A DNA stretch of 64,000 nt from Lactonifactor sp. BIOML-A5 (GTDB lineage: Bacteria > Bacillota > Clostridia > Lachnospirales > Lachnospiraceae): positions 1 through 64,000 of the forward strand of contig NZ_WKYV01000022.1 of NCBI RefSeq assembly GCF_009677585.1, given 5' to 3'. The position numbers and the translations under genes were made by a program. Numbering within the stretch: position 1 is the first letter of the stretch; each line of letters starts with the position of its first letter. Positions 7,838-16,489 of the stretch are shown here, one piece after another. The notes under the pieces are model-generated. The model was not told where the DNA came from, did not search any database, and saw only the letters and a list, made by a program, of their open reading frames with translations.

Positions 7838-8278
7838 ATGCCCATGAATATCATCATTCAAGCAGTTTTGTTCACAGCATTACTCATTTATATTGCCGTG
7901 AAAGATGCGCAGACAAGAGAGATATCACCATACCTTTGCATCGGGATTGGCTGTTTAAGTCTGCTTGATTTTCGTCCCGAAAATCTCTTAGGACTGGGTA
8001 TCCCCGTTATTCTATGGGCTTGTGCTACATGGATTTGTCCCGAGCAGCTTGGCGGAGGCGATATTAAGCTGACTACTGCCGTAAGTGTTCTCATCGGCTT
8101 TACCGCTGCCGCTTACGGAATCATCATCGCATTTACCTTAGAGCTGCTGATATTTCAACAAATCAAAAGAAAACTGACAAAGCAAGGGGCAAGGAACTAC
8201 GCCATGCCTCTTGCTCCTTTTTTAGCCGTAGGATTTTTAATCACATATTTCATGAAATTAGGAGGACTAACCATATGA
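7838..8278 (+). CDS. Prepilin peptidase, CpaA/TadV-like (A24)
   Basis: The 146-residue membrane protein belongs to the short A24 aspartic prepilin peptidases. The two catalytic aspartates are visible in KDAQTREI (about residue 23) and GGGDIKL (about residue 71), and four to five hydrophobic spans cover the rest. It would cleave the basic leaders of the DUF4320 and TadE-like pilins at the inner membrane face. The start directly follows the stop of the repeat protein, and the stop overlaps the next start by four bases, so the genes are coupled. Confidence 0.85.
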   Translation: MPMNIIIQAVLFTALLIYIAVKDAQTREISPYLCIGIGCLSLLDFRPENLLGLGIPVILWACATWICPEQLGGGDIKLTTAVSVLIGFTAAAYGIIIAFTLELLIFQQIKRKLTKQGARNYAMPLAPFLAVGFLITYFMKLGGLTI

Positions 8279-8406
8279 GAAAAATCAAGAACAAAAAGAG
8301 CATCGTGGCACTTTGTGTCATTGTTCTCATTGCCACAGCACTTGCCTTTGTGCCGAAAATGGTAAAAGAGTATAAAAGAAAAAAATTCACATCGACATCG
8401 TTTTAA
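8275..8406 (+). CDS. Small single-span membrane protein
   Basis: This 43-residue frame starts at an ATG that overlaps the prepilin peptidase stop (ATGA). It encodes a basic N-terminus (MRKIKNKKS), one hydrophobic helix (IVALCVIVLIATALAFV) and a basic tail. AGGAGG lies upstream inside the previous gene. The tight coupling on both sides supports a real gene in the Tad-like operon; no family is recognised. Confidence 0.65.
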   Translation: MRKIKNKKSIVALCVIVLIATALAFVPKMVKEYKRKKFTSTSF

Positions 8407-8418
8407 GGGAGGATCATA

Positions 8419-9275
8419 ATGATGAAATTCATGAAGAACAGAACCGTAGTGGGTATCCTTTGCATCGCCTTGTCCCTGCTTATTTGTTTTGGCATTACAC
8501 CGCTTTTCAATCAGAGCATCAGCCTAAAGACTGAGATTGTCCGTGTGGCAAAGGAAATTAAGACAGGCGATGAAATCACCAAGGATATGGTGCAAACCGT
8601 AGAGGTTGGAGCATATAACCTGCCCGAAAATATCCTCAAGACAAAAGAAACTGTGATTGGCACATTCGCAACCGCAGATTTTGCTGTGGGTGACTATATC
8701 CTGAACACCAAGGTGTCGCAGACTCCTGCCTATGAAAATGCCATCTCTACAATCTTGATGGCACAAAGCAAGCAATTTCGCTCACCCTTAAAACCTTTGC
8801 AGGCGGTCTTTCGGGCAAACTACAGTCGGGTGATATTGTTTCGGTAATTGCTCCCGATTTCAGAGAGCAAGGCTTAACCATTATTCCGCCCGAACTTAAA
8901 TATGTAGAGGTAATCTCTGTAACTGCTCCCAGTGGCTATGATGCCAATACAGGCGAGCAGACTACTGACGAAGATGAGCGAGAATTGCCCTCTACTGTGA
9001 CTCTTCTTGTCACTCCCGAACAGGGCAATATCCTTGCGGAATTGGAAGCGGAGGGCAAGAGCCATTTGTCCCTTGTATTCCGTGGTGATAATGAAAAGGC
9101 ACAGCAGTTTATTACTATTCAGGAGGACGTAATCAATAAAATCCATCATCCTGAGTTGTCGGAAGAACCTGCAGCCGAGGAAACAATTACTGAGGTTGTA
9201 TCTGAACCGTCAGAGCAGTCTGTTGATAATAAAAATCCTCAGACGGGAGAAAGCACTGCAAACAAGGAGGAATAA
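8419..9275 (+). pseudogene. CpaB-like SAF-domain pilus assembly gene, frameshifted
   Basis: The first frame encodes an N-terminal membrane helix (VVGILCIALSLLICFGI) and a SAF-type region (EIKTGDEITKDMV), then leaves the family frame after YENA and stops at 8847. The other frame resumes at 8745 with LYNLDGTKQAISLTLKTFAG and runs to 9275. The homologous sequence usually reads A-Y-L-Y-x-L-D-G at this point, so loss of one T at 8742-8743 explains the break. Intact, the protein would be about 285 residues and act as the CpaB/RcpC-like periplasmic scaffold of the Tad-like machine. A sequencing error cannot be excluded. Confidence 0.75.
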
Positions 9276-9280
9276 GCTCG

Positions 9281-10087
9281 ATGAACTTTATGAAAAACAG
9301 CGTATTTAAAAAGCCGGACAAGACCGAACAACCCAAGGAACAGGTTTTGCATGGCGGTGTCCTTGCGGTTTGGGGCAGCCCCAGCAGTGGCAAAACCGCA
9401 GTGGCAGCCAAGCTTGCCAAGCATCTTGCCGACAAGCGAAAAAATGTGGTCTTGCTTTTGTGCGATATGACAGCACCTATGCTTCCTTGCATCTGTCCAC
9501 CTTCGGATTTGGAGTGCGAAAAATCATTAGGCAGTATTCTTGCCGCCCCTCATGTCAACGAATCCTTGGTGAAATACCATATGATTACCCACAAAAAGAT
9601 GGATCATCTGACCATCTTGGGAATGCTGAAGGGCGAGAACGAATATAGCTACACCCCATTCGGAGAAACGCAGGCAAGAGAGCTGATTGAGTCTCTTCGC
9701 AAGATTGCACCATTTATCATCATTGACTGTGGCAGCTATATTGCCAATGATGTGCTGTCCGCAGTGGCACTTCTTGAAAGTGATGCGGTACTTCGTCTTG
9801 CAAACTGTGACCTAAAATCGGTCAGCTATCTGTCCAGTCAGCTTTCCACATTGCAAAGTGCGGGACTTGATTTTGAAAAGCAGTATAAATGTGCTTCCAA
9901 CATCCAGAGCAATCACGGTATCGAGCATATGGGAGGTGCTATGGGAAGCCTTAGCTTCAAGCTCCCGCATTCCGAGGAACTGGAACAGCAGTGCCTTGAG
10001 GGCAATCTCTTTTCAGATTTAACCCTAAAGGATAGCAGAGATTTTCGCCGTGAGCTTGAAAAAATTGTAAAGGAGGTGTTCGGCTAA
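9281..10087 (+). CDS. CpaE-like P-loop ATPase of Tad-like module
   Basis: The 268-residue product has a Walker A at about residues 32-40 (WGSPSSGKTAV) and a ParA/MinD-type fold, with a putative Walker B strand IIIDCGS near 148. In the Tad system CpaE-type proteins localise the assembly machine. The gene follows GAGGAATAA at the end of the cpaB-like gene and overlaps the cpaF start by one base. The signature is less canonical than in ParA, so the assignment leans on gene order (cpaB-cpaE-cpaF-tadB-tadC). Confidence 0.75.
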   Translation: MNFMKNSVFKKPDKTEQPKEQVLHGGVLAVWGSPSSGKTAVAAKLAKHLADKRKNVVLLLCDMTAPMLPCICPPSDLECEKSLGSILAAPHVNESLVKYHMITHKKMDHLTILGMLKGENEYSYTPFGETQARELIESLRKIAPFIIIDCGSYIANDVLSAVALLESDAVLRLANCDLKSVSYLSSQLSTLQSAGLDFEKQYKCASNIQSNHGIEHMGGAMGSLSFKLPHSEELEQQCLEGNLFSDLTLKDSRDFRRELEKIVKEVFG

Positions 10088-11607
10088 TGAAGTTAGGTAA
10101 AAAGCGAGGAAACTCTATTTTTTATAGGGATAAGGAAATCACGGAAGTAGCCCAAACTCAAGAGCCTCCTGCAAAAGTAAATGTTGTGGAGGAACGAGCT
10201 GAAGAAATCCTCACAACCGAAAAAGAAAATATTGTACCGATAGAGCTGGGCGTTAAGAAAAATACCCACTCTATTTTTTTTGCACCCGAAAACGAGGGCA
10301 AAGACTTTTCATCTGTGCTGAAAGAGGTACAAGAGTACATCTCCGAAAACTATGCCCAGCTTATCACCGACAGCTCCCTTGAAGATGCCAAGGAGCAGAT
10401 GAAACGCTACATCTCCAAATTTGTTATGGAAAAGCGAATGGCTGTCAAGGGTATGTCCGGCAATGAACTAATTGACGCCCTCTATACCGAGATGGCGGAG
10501 TACGGTTTTTTGACCAAATATATCTTCGGCAAGGGTATTGAGGAAATCGACATCAACTCTTGGCAAGATATTGAGGTGCAGTATTCCGATGGGCGAAATG
10601 TAAAGTTAGATGAGCATTTCGACTCCCCCGAACACGCCATCAATGTGGTGCGAAGAATGCTCCATGTGTCGGGAATGGTCTTGGATAATGCCAGCCCCGT
10701 TGTCCTTGGACATCTTTCCAAAAACATTCGTATTGCTGCTATGAAAACACCCATTGTGGACGAAGATGTGGGCATCTCTGCCTCCATTCGTATCGTAAAC
10801 CCACAGAGCATGAAGAAAGAGGACTTTGTTAAAACAGGAACTGCCACAGGCACCATGCTTGACTTTTTATCGGCTCTCATTCGCTATGGCATTTCTGTCT
10901 GCGTTGCCGGTGCTACCAGTAGCGGTAAAACCACCGTCCTCGGTTGGCTTCTCACCACAATTCCTGATAACAAGAGAATTTACACCATTGAAAATGGCTC
11001 TCGTGAGCTTGACCTCACACGCTTTCAAAATGGTAAGGTGACCAACTCGGTAATCCATACCCTAACAAGGGATAGTGAAATCGAAAGCCAAAAGATAGAC
11101 CAAATCAAGCTGCTGGACATGGCTCTTCGTTTCAATCCCGATATTGCCGTTGTTGGAGAGATGCGTGGAGCGGAAGCCAATGCAGCACAGGAAGCCGCCC
11201 GAACAGGCATTGCGGTGCTGACCACCATTCACGCAAACTCTTGTGAAGCCACTTACCGCCGAATGGTATCTCTGTGCAAACGTGCTGTGGATATGAGCGA
11301 TGAAACCCTCATGCAGTATGTGACCGAAGCCTATCCCATCATTGTGTTCTGCAAACAGCTTGAAAACAAGCAGCGCCGCATGATGGAGGTTATGGAGTGC
11401 GAAATACTGCCAAACGGCGAAAGAGTTTACCGCACCATCTTCCAATATGTCATCACCGAAAACCGCATGGAGGACGGCAAATTCATCATTGACGGTCATC
11501 ATGAGCAAAGAGCCTCTATTTCCGAGAGCCTATCGAAAAGACTGCTTGAAAACGGTATGCCTTTGGCACAAATCGAAAACCTAAAAAGTGAGGTGAAAAC
11601 AGCTTGA
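10087..11607 (+). CDS. CpaF/TadA-like secretion ATPase
   Basis: The 506-residue product is a VirB11/CpaF hexameric ATPase. Residues 1-90 are a variable N-terminal region. The N-terminal domain follows, then Walker A (GATSSGKTTVLGWLL, about 274-288), an Asp box and Walker B region (NPDIAVVGEMRGAEA), and the His box (TTIHANS, about 380). It powers pilin assembly or protein transfer at the inner membrane with the TadB/TadC-like proteins. The start overlaps the previous stop by one base and the stop overlaps the next TTG start. Confidence 0.9.
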   Translation: MKLGKKRGNSIFYRDKEITEVAQTQEPPAKVNVVEERAEEILTTEKENIVPIELGVKKNTHSIFFAPENEGKDFSSVLKEVQEYISENYAQLITDSSLEDAKEQMKRYISKFVMEKRMAVKGMSGNELIDALYTEMAEYGFLTKYIFGKGIEEIDINSWQDIEVQYSDGRNVKLDEHFDSPEHAINVVRRMLHVSGMVLDNASPVVLGHLSKNIRIAAMKTPIVDEDVGISASIRIVNPQSMKKEDFVKTGTATGTMLDFLSALIRYGISVCVAGATSSGKTTVLGWLLTTIPDNKRIYTIENGSRELDLTRFQNGKVTNSVIHTLTRDSEIESQKIDQIKLLDMALRFNPDIAVVGEMRGAEANAAQEAARTGIAVLTTIHANSCEATYRRMVSLCKRAVDMSDETLMQYVTEAYPIIVFCKQLENKQRRMMEVMECEILPNGERVYRTIFQYVITENRMEDGKFIIDGHHEQRASISESLSKRLLENGMPLAQIENLKSEVKTA

Positions 11608-12533
11608 ATATAGTTTTACTCCTTGCCTGTGTGGGAATGATCACAGGCTTTTTTATTTTGCTTTCCATTACACCAACCGAATTTACAGATGGCGTGTTCT
11701 CAAAGCTGTTGTCCAATTCCAAGAGTTTAAAGGCACAAATCAATGAGAGTACCAACCGTAAAAAGATAGGATTTTTCAAGAGAGAAATTACCGAGGTACA
11801 AGAGATTTTAAGGGTGACAGGCAGAAGCAAGCGTTTTCCTGTTCTGTGCCTGTTGTCTTTGGCACTATTTTCTGTTGGTGCAGCGATTACCATCAGCTTT
11901 GGCAACTTCTTCGCCGTACCTGTCCTTGCGGTTGGAATGATGATGTTGCCATTTTGGTATGTTCGCTTAACCCAAAGCCACTTTAAAAAGGACATTTCCG
12001 CAGAGCTTGAAACGGCGCTTTCCATCGTCACCACAGCCTATCTCAGAAATGAGGATATCGTAACAGCAGTGGAGGAAAACATCGGGTATCTTAACCCTCC
12101 GGTGCTATCGGTATTCAAGGCATTTACCTATCGAATTAAGATGATTGACCCTGACATTGTGTCTGCACTGGGGGCAATGCGAGGTCAGATTGACAACGCT
12201 GTGTTTCATGAGTGGTGCGATGCCATGATTTCTTGTCAGTACGACAGAAGCCTAAAAAGCACCCTAACACCCATTGTAACAAAGCTCAGTGATATGCGAG
12301 TAGTAAACGGAGAACTTGAAAACTTGGTGTTCGGTCCACGAAAGGAATTTATATCAATGCAGGTGCTGATGCTCTGCAACATTCCATTGTTGTATTTTCT
12401 CAACAAGGATTGGTACAACACCCTTATGCACTCAGCACCGGGGCAGATTGTTCTTGCAATTTGCTTTGTGATTATGTTTGTATCTATGGCGTTTGTGGTG
12501 AAGCTGACACAACCAATCGAATACAAACGATAA
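11604..12533 (+). CDS. TadB-like inner-membrane platform protein
   Basis: The 309-residue product has an N-terminal membrane helix, a cytoplasmic stretch, paired helices around residues 80-115 and a C-terminal pair (VLMLCNIPLLYFL and IVLAICFVIMFVSMAFVV). This is the layout of TadB-type proteins, distant members of the T2SSF family. It starts at TTG (11604) overlapping the cpaF stop, so it is translationally coupled. It would anchor the CpaF ATPase and form the platform with the next protein. Confidence 0.75.
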   Translation: MNIVLLLACVGMITGFFILLSITPTEFTDGVFSKLLSNSKSLKAQINESTNRKKIGFFKREITEVQEILRVTGRSKRFPVLCLLSLALFSVGAAITISFGNFFAVPVLAVGMMMLPFWYVRLTQSHFKKDISAELETALSIVTTAYLRNEDIVTAVEENIGYLNPPVLSVFKAFTYRIKMIDPDIVSALGAMRGQIDNAVFHEWCDAMISCQYDRSLKSTLTPIVTKLSDMRVVNGELENLVFGPRKEFISMQVLMLCNIPLLYFLNKDWYNTLMHSAPGQIVLAICFVIMFVSMAFVVKLTQPIEYKR

Positions 12534-12546
12534 CGGAGGTGGGAAA

Positions 12547-13419
12547 ATGCAATTTTTAATTTTACTCTTTGGCACATTCTTCGGTTTGGGACTGTTCTTC
12601 ATCCTTGCTGATGTGCTGAAGCTCCCAAGTCTTGCTACAGGCAAGGCAATGCTCACCGCAACCAAACAAACAGGCGAAAAAGCAAAATCTGTAGATGCAA
12701 TGATCACTGCGTGGTCTGTGAAACTTGCGAAATGTCTGCCTATGGACGAGTATAAAAAAATCCGTATGCAGCACACCCTATCGGCCGCAGGCATGAAAGA
12801 AACACCGGAGGAATTTACCGCCTATGCCATTCTTAAATCAGGAATGATTGCACTTGCGGTGATTCCTTGCCTTTTGGTTTTCCCACTCCTTGCTCCAATT
12901 GTGGTGTTCTTATCGGTGATTGTCTATTTCAAAGAAATTCGCAAAGCAGCTGAAAAGCTATCGGCCAAGCGAGAAAAAATTGAGGTGGAACTGCCGAGGT
13001 TTGTTGCAACCATCACACAGGAATTAAAGGCAAGCCGAGATGTACTCTCTATGCTTGACCACTACAAAAAGAATGCCAGTGAGGAATTCGCAAAGGAACT
13101 GGATATTGTAACTGCTGATATGCGGTCATCAAGCTATGAGGCAGCACTCACCAGATTTGAGTCAAGGCTCAATTCCCCCATGCTTTCCGATATTACCAGA
13201 GGACTCATCGGTGTGCTTCGTGGTGATGACGGAAGTATGTATTTTCAAATGCTCTCACACGATATGAAGCAGTTGGAGCTGCAACGCTTAAAAGCTGAAG
13301 CGATGAAAATTCCACCGAAAATCCGAGTATTCAGCTTTTTAATGCTGATGTGTTTCCTCATGATGTACATGGTGGTTATTATTTTTGAAATCATCCGCTC
13401 TCTTGGCGGAATGCTGTAG
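12547..13419 (+). CDS. TadC-like inner-membrane platform protein
   Basis: The 290-residue product begins with a hydrophobic helix (FLILLFGTFFGLGLFFIL), has a central helix pair (about 95-130) and ends in a C-terminal helix (MLMCFLMMYMVVIIFEII). The cytoplasmic part contains ELPRFVATITQELKASRDVL, typical of the GspF/TadC family. GGAGGTGGG precedes the start, and the gene follows tadB by 13 bases. It completes the ATPase-TadB-TadC core of the Tad-like machine. Confidence 0.75.
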   Translation: MQFLILLFGTFFGLGLFFILADVLKLPSLATGKAMLTATKQTGEKAKSVDAMITAWSVKLAKCLPMDEYKKIRMQHTLSAAGMKETPEEFTAYAILKSGMIALAVIPCLLVFPLLAPIVVFLSVIVYFKEIRKAAEKLSAKREKIEVELPRFVATITQELKASRDVLSMLDHYKKNASEEFAKELDIVTADMRSSSYEAALTRFESRLNSPMLSDITRGLIGVLRGDDGSMYFQMLSHDMKQLELQRLKAEAMKIPPKIRVFSFLMLMCFLMMYMVVIIFEIIRSLGGML

Positions 13420-13431
13420 GAGGTGAAGAAA

Positions 13432-13710
13432 ATGACCGTAAAAGAATTGATTATAGAAAATCCCAATGTCTCCTTGGATCTAATGACACCGAGTGGATAT
13501 GTGTTTTTGACACCTCAAAATGCACAGGAACTTCTGTCAGGACAAGATGTATCAGGAAATGCGGGAACTTCGGACAGCAGTATAAAAATACGTGCGGAGA
13601 AATTATTGTCACAGGAGATTGTGAGCATAAATGCAAAAGATAATCTGTTTCATATTTTAACCGAAAGCCCTTGTGAACCTAATTGGGAAATGGGGGTGAC
13701 GATGTGCTGA
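13432..13710 (+). CDS. Small conserved element protein, function unknown
   Basis: The 92-residue soluble product starts MTVKELIIENPNVSLDLMTP. Similar small proteins occur in related Clostridia elements, but I cannot name the family. The start at 13432 is favoured over the upstream GTG because GGAGGTGA lies at a proper distance. Its last codons (GVTMC) overlap the GTG start of the DUF4320 gene at 13704, which shows that DUF4320 was originally the next gene of this operon. Confidence 0.6.
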   Translation: MTVKELIIENPNVSLDLMTPSGYVFLTPQNAQELLSGQDVSGNAGTSDSSIKIRAEKLLSQEIVSINAKDNLFHILTESPCEPNWEMGVTMC

Positions 13711-13736
13711 AGGCATTAAAAAACAACCGTGGCGAG
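13704..13736 (+). pseudogene. DUF4320-family pilin gene, 5' fragment at inversion breakpoint
   Basis: A GTG start at 13704 with GGGGGTGA upstream is followed by codons for MLKALKNNRGE, a basic prepilin-type leader. The frame is cut at GAG 13734-13736, where inverted YodL DNA begins; beyond it the frame meets a stop at once. It continues in frame at 5118 on the minus strand (GYIDVV). Confidence 0.8.
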
Positions 13737-14158
13737 TGACCTTTGTAGCCATCGGGGTGGTTGATGTTGCAAATCTCATAGATTGCATCAAGGTTATTGG
13801 TGGGCAAGCTGCCATCAAAGACCACCTCGAAATTGTCTTTGCTCGGCTCCCCAAATTTCTCCTTAAATTCATCAAAAGAGATAAAGCGCATAGAAAAATC
13901 CGAATCGGCTTTTAGCTGCCAAATTCGGACATTCTTTAGGGTTTCTTCATTTTTCATAAACTGGGACACATCCTCCTTCCTCGCAAGAGCCTCAAAGATG
14001 CCGTCAGAAAAGCAAGGCTCAAATTTCTTTTCCTTACACCAGTTGGTGAGTTCTTCACACTGAAACAGTGTATCAATGTTTGCCGTGCTATCTTTAAGGT
14101 ATCCCGAGGGACTTCCATAGTAGTAAATCAAGCTGTTTTTGAGTTTTATGCTCTCCAT
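13737..14158 (-). pseudogene. YodL-domain gene, 5' part truncated at inversion breakpoint
   Basis: The native coding runs from the ATG at 14158 (GGAGGAAA upstream) to the GGT CAC codons of the YodL motif, about 140 residues, with NLDAIYEICNINHPDGYKGH at its end. After the breakpoint the frame reads 20 unrelated residues (SPRLFFNAF...) from inverted DUF4320 DNA and stops at 13679. The missing C-terminal part is at 5120-5254 on the plus strand. YodL-domain proteins are common in Clostridia elements; their function is unknown to me. Confidence 0.8.
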
Positions 14159-14171
14159 GATTTCCTCCAAT

Positions 14172-14909
14172 CTACTGAATCTCCATCCCTCCCATACTTG
14201 GTACGGATGTATTGGATTGTGTTATCTCCTGCACCTTTTCTCTCGCCCAATCGGGGAGCAGCTCTGCTTTCAGCTCACCGATAAAGTCACTGCGATCATA
14301 CTGGCATTTTTCTCCGTCAGAAAGAAATCTGCCGAACACCTTTCTGCCACTTGCCGAGGGACTACACCCAAAACCACCCTCACATAAAACAAGCTGGTCA
14401 CGAGGTGTTTTGTAATCATCTTTTAAACAGGTGGGTTTGAGTACCATCACTCTGCCGGTGTAGTCAAGATGTGTTTTATCGTTGCAGTGGGCGTGATTCC
14501 AAAGGTTTAGACTGTCATATTCCTTGCGAGCAAGGTTAATGAAACCATCGAGAACAGCGGTGTGGCTGTCCACACGGAACTCAGCATTTGCATTCATTCC
14601 GTTGATTTTATTTTCGGGGATATAGATGCTCTTTGCCCACTCCTTGTTATCCCTCGAAAATCTGCCGTCATGGTCAAGCTGCTGCAAGGTATTGGCAAGG
14701 ACGAAGTTTACCCGGTCATAGCCAAACTCCGCAATCGCCATCTTTGCAACATCATGACCTAAGTGGTAACCGTCAAAATTTGCATTGATCGTGTCCTCAA
14801 TAAAGTCAGCACAGCGGTTATTTTCTCGCAAAGATTCTTGGTACTGCTCCAGTTCGCCGTTTCGCTTGGCTTCATTTAGACTGTAGGGATACACATATCT
14901 TTTATCCAT
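14172..14909 (-). CDS. DUF3849-family element protein
   Basis: The 245-residue product begins with VYPYSLNEAKRNGELEQY and contains INANFDGYHLGHDVAKMAIA, the recognisable core of DUF3849, found in Clostridia conjugative elements. There are no membrane segments. A C-terminal region with LVLCEGGFGCSPSASGRKV is separate and unassigned. The start overlaps the previous gene's stop (14902-14909), and the YodL gene follows 13 bases downstream, so these belong to one operon with the methylase. Confidence 0.75.
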   Translation of the reverse strand: MDKRYVYPYSLNEAKRNGELEQYQESLRENNRCADFIEDTINANFDGYHLGHDVAKMAIAEFGYDRVNFVLANTLQQLDHDGRFSRDNKEWAKSIYIPENKINGMNANAEFRVDSHTAVLDGFINLARKEYDSLNLWNHAHCNDKTHLDYTGRVMVLKPTCLKDDYKTPRDQLVLCEGGFGCSPSASGRKVFGRFLSDGEKCQYDRSDFIGELKAELLPDWAREKVQEITQSNTSVPSMGGMEIQ

Positions 14910-15378
14910 GCAGAAGCTCCCCCTTTACCAAAAGCGCGTCAAGCTCTCCGAGGCAGATGCCATAATTGGAGAAAAGCTCAAGCAAGTGAGGCGGCACATC
15001 GGAGATGTCATGGTCGTACTCGGCAGGCTCAATGTGAATGATACCGGCATCTTCCTCCACAAAGGCATTTAGCTTTGTTCCTTCGGGGATTCCGGCAATC
15101 TCCAAAACCTCATCGGGCAAGTGGATACCCTCAAAGTCCAAATCCTCACAATGACCGCAGTCATCGCACTCACCACAGTTTTTTGCCAAGATGGAGAGAT
15201 ACCCCTGTGTAATTTCCGCAAGGGAGGCAATGGTCTTAATCATCTCCATTGCTGTCATCTTGGCACCTGCGATAACGATGGCACCCTCTGTGTGGATAAC
15301 TGCAATTTCATCTCTCAAGCCTGCTTTTGTAATGGATTCATTGCTTACGGTAAACCCCTTGCTTTGATTGTTTTTCAT
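14902..15378 (-). CDS. Element protein with Cys cluster and AbrB-like segment
   Basis: The 158-residue product has a cysteine cluster (CGECDDCGHCEDL, about residues 68-80) that could bind zinc. A stretch then reads LPDEVLEIAGIPEGTKLNAF, which looks like an AbrB/MazE swapped-hairpin strand pattern. The C-terminus is acidic and leucine-rich. I do not recognise a named family; a DNA-binding regulatory role is a guess from the AbrB-like pattern. It overlaps the downstream DUF3849 gene by 8 bases. Confidence 0.55.
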   Translation of the reverse strand: MKNNQSKGFTVSNESITKAGLRDEIAVIHTEGAIVIAGAKMTAMEMIKTIASLAEITQGYLSILAKNCGECDDCGHCEDLDFEGIHLPDEVLEIAGIPEGTKLNAFVEEDAGIIHIEPAEYDHDISDVPPHLLELFSNYGICLGELDALLVKGELLHG

Positions 15379-15406
15379 TGAAATTCCTTCTTTCTGTAAA
15401 ATAAAA

Positions 15407-16378
15407 TTAAGCCTTCAACGGTGATGAAGGCTCGTGAATGAGTTTGTATTCTCCTTCGTTCAAAAGGCTGATAAAGGAGAATAAATTTAATTGGTGATTC
15501 TTCATTTGGAGATATGGTATTGGGTCATAGTTGGTGATAATCAGTTCTTCATAAACATCTCCTTCCTTGTGGGACATACTGTTTGGTCTTGTAGTATGGA
15601 AAATATAGAAGTCTTGGTAAAGCTCTATAATTTCTGCGGAATTGTTGTAGCTGACCATAACATAACCCTGTGCTTTTTTCAGTGCATCTCGAAGTCTGAT
15701 ATGGTCGGCTTTTGGGAATGCCACGGCATAAAATCCCTCGGCGTCATAGTACGGGGGATCGCAATAGATAAAGGCATTCGGTCTATCGTACTGCTTAATA
15801 AGGGCTTCAAAGTCCTTGTTTTCAATGGTGACCTCCGAAAAGGCACGGTTAAATCGCCAAATATCCACAAAGAACCTGCGGACATCACATCGTTTGCCAC
15901 CGTAGGTATCGCCATTGGCATTAAAGCTGTAACGGAGCAGTTTGTAGTAAATGGCGGCTCTCTTGATATCCTTTTCATCTGCATTTGCAAGGAGCAGTTT
16001 TTTGGCTTCTGTTGCACTTGGCGGCGAGAGCATAATTTCTGTGAGCTTTAGCTCCTGCTTTAAATCTTCCTCGGTAAATTCTTCTTTTGCAATGAAACGC
16101 TTAAACACCTCAAAGTCATCACGAGCATTGAGAGTTAAAAAACCAATCTCACGAATGAGTGCAAGCGGCTTATCTCTGGCACACCGCATAAGGTTTACAA
16201 GATTGGCATTGAAATCGTTATATACCTTCAGGGTACTTGGGGGACAGTCAAGGTTTAAAGTCACCGTTCCGCTACCACCAAACACATCAATGCTCCGTTC
16301 ATACCTGGGCGGAGCAAGTAGGTTAATCAGCCACATGAGCTTGCCTTTGCCGCCCACCCAGCTGATAATGCTTTTCAT
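15407..16378 (-). CDS. D12-class DNA adenine N6-methyltransferase (Dam-like)
   Basis: The 323-residue product has the SAM-binding motif FGGSGTVTLN (about 36-45) after the typical WVGGKGKL start. The catalytic motif is DPPYY in FIYCDPPYYDAEGF (about 210), the alpha-class order of Dam/DpnM enzymes. It would transfer a methyl group to adenine N6 in a short recognition site not readable from sequence. The ATG at 16378 was chosen over the upstream TTG; GGGGGTGATA lies upstream. It is the first gene of the minus-strand operon and could protect the element from restriction or mark its DNA. Confidence 0.85.
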   Translation of the reverse strand: MKSIISWVGGKGKLMWLINLLAPPRYERSIDVFGGSGTVTLNLDCPPSTLKVYNDFNANLVNLMRCARDKPLALIREIGFLTLNARDDFEVFKRFIAKEEFTEEDLKQELKLTEIMLSPPSATEAKKLLLANADEKDIKRAAIYYKLLRYSFNANGDTYGGKRCDVRRFFVDIWRFNRAFSEVTIENKDFEALIKQYDRPNAFIYCDPPYYDAEGFYAVAFPKADHIRLRDALKKAQGYVMVSYNNSAEIIELYQDFYIFHTTRPNSMSHKEGDVYEELIITNYDPIPYLQMKNHQLNLFSFISLLNEGEYKLIHEPSSPLKA

Positions 16379-16414
16379 CAATTTTTATCACCCCCTTGGT
16401 TAAAAAACGGCACA

Positions 16415-16463
16415 AAAAAAGACCGACTGCTCGGCTGTAAAAACAGCGGAACAATCGGCCTTA
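16415..16463 (-). terminator. Intrinsic terminator between SLOG remnant and methylase
   Basis: On the minus strand the stem GGCCGATTGTTCCGCTGT / ACAGCCGAGCAGTCGGTC has a four-base loop and is followed by seven T residues. Confidence 0.75.
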
Positions 16464-16489
16464 AATGCGGTTTTCTTTTTTCAGTTCTG

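Larger units (their letters stand above)
5119..13736. other. 8.6-kb inverted segment within the element
   Basis: Genes inside this block read on the plus strand; the flanking module genes read on the minus strand. At both edges a gene is cut. The left core is CTC at 5119-5121 and the right core is GAG at 13734-13736. Taking the YodL 5' part up to GGTCA, adding CTC and then TCTTTCCATG gives an intact GHSLSMSD motif. Taking the DUF4320 5' part up to CGTGGC, adding GAG and then GGCTAT gives an intact KNNRGEGYID leader. No base is lost or gained. The flanks of the two cores share no further homology, and no recombinase gene is visible nearby. Confidence 0.85.

Noticed and set aside
5119..13736. 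Inversion caused by flanking insertion sequences or long inverted repeats
   Set aside because: No transposase or long repeat is present at either edge; only the 3-bp core CTC/GAG is shared.
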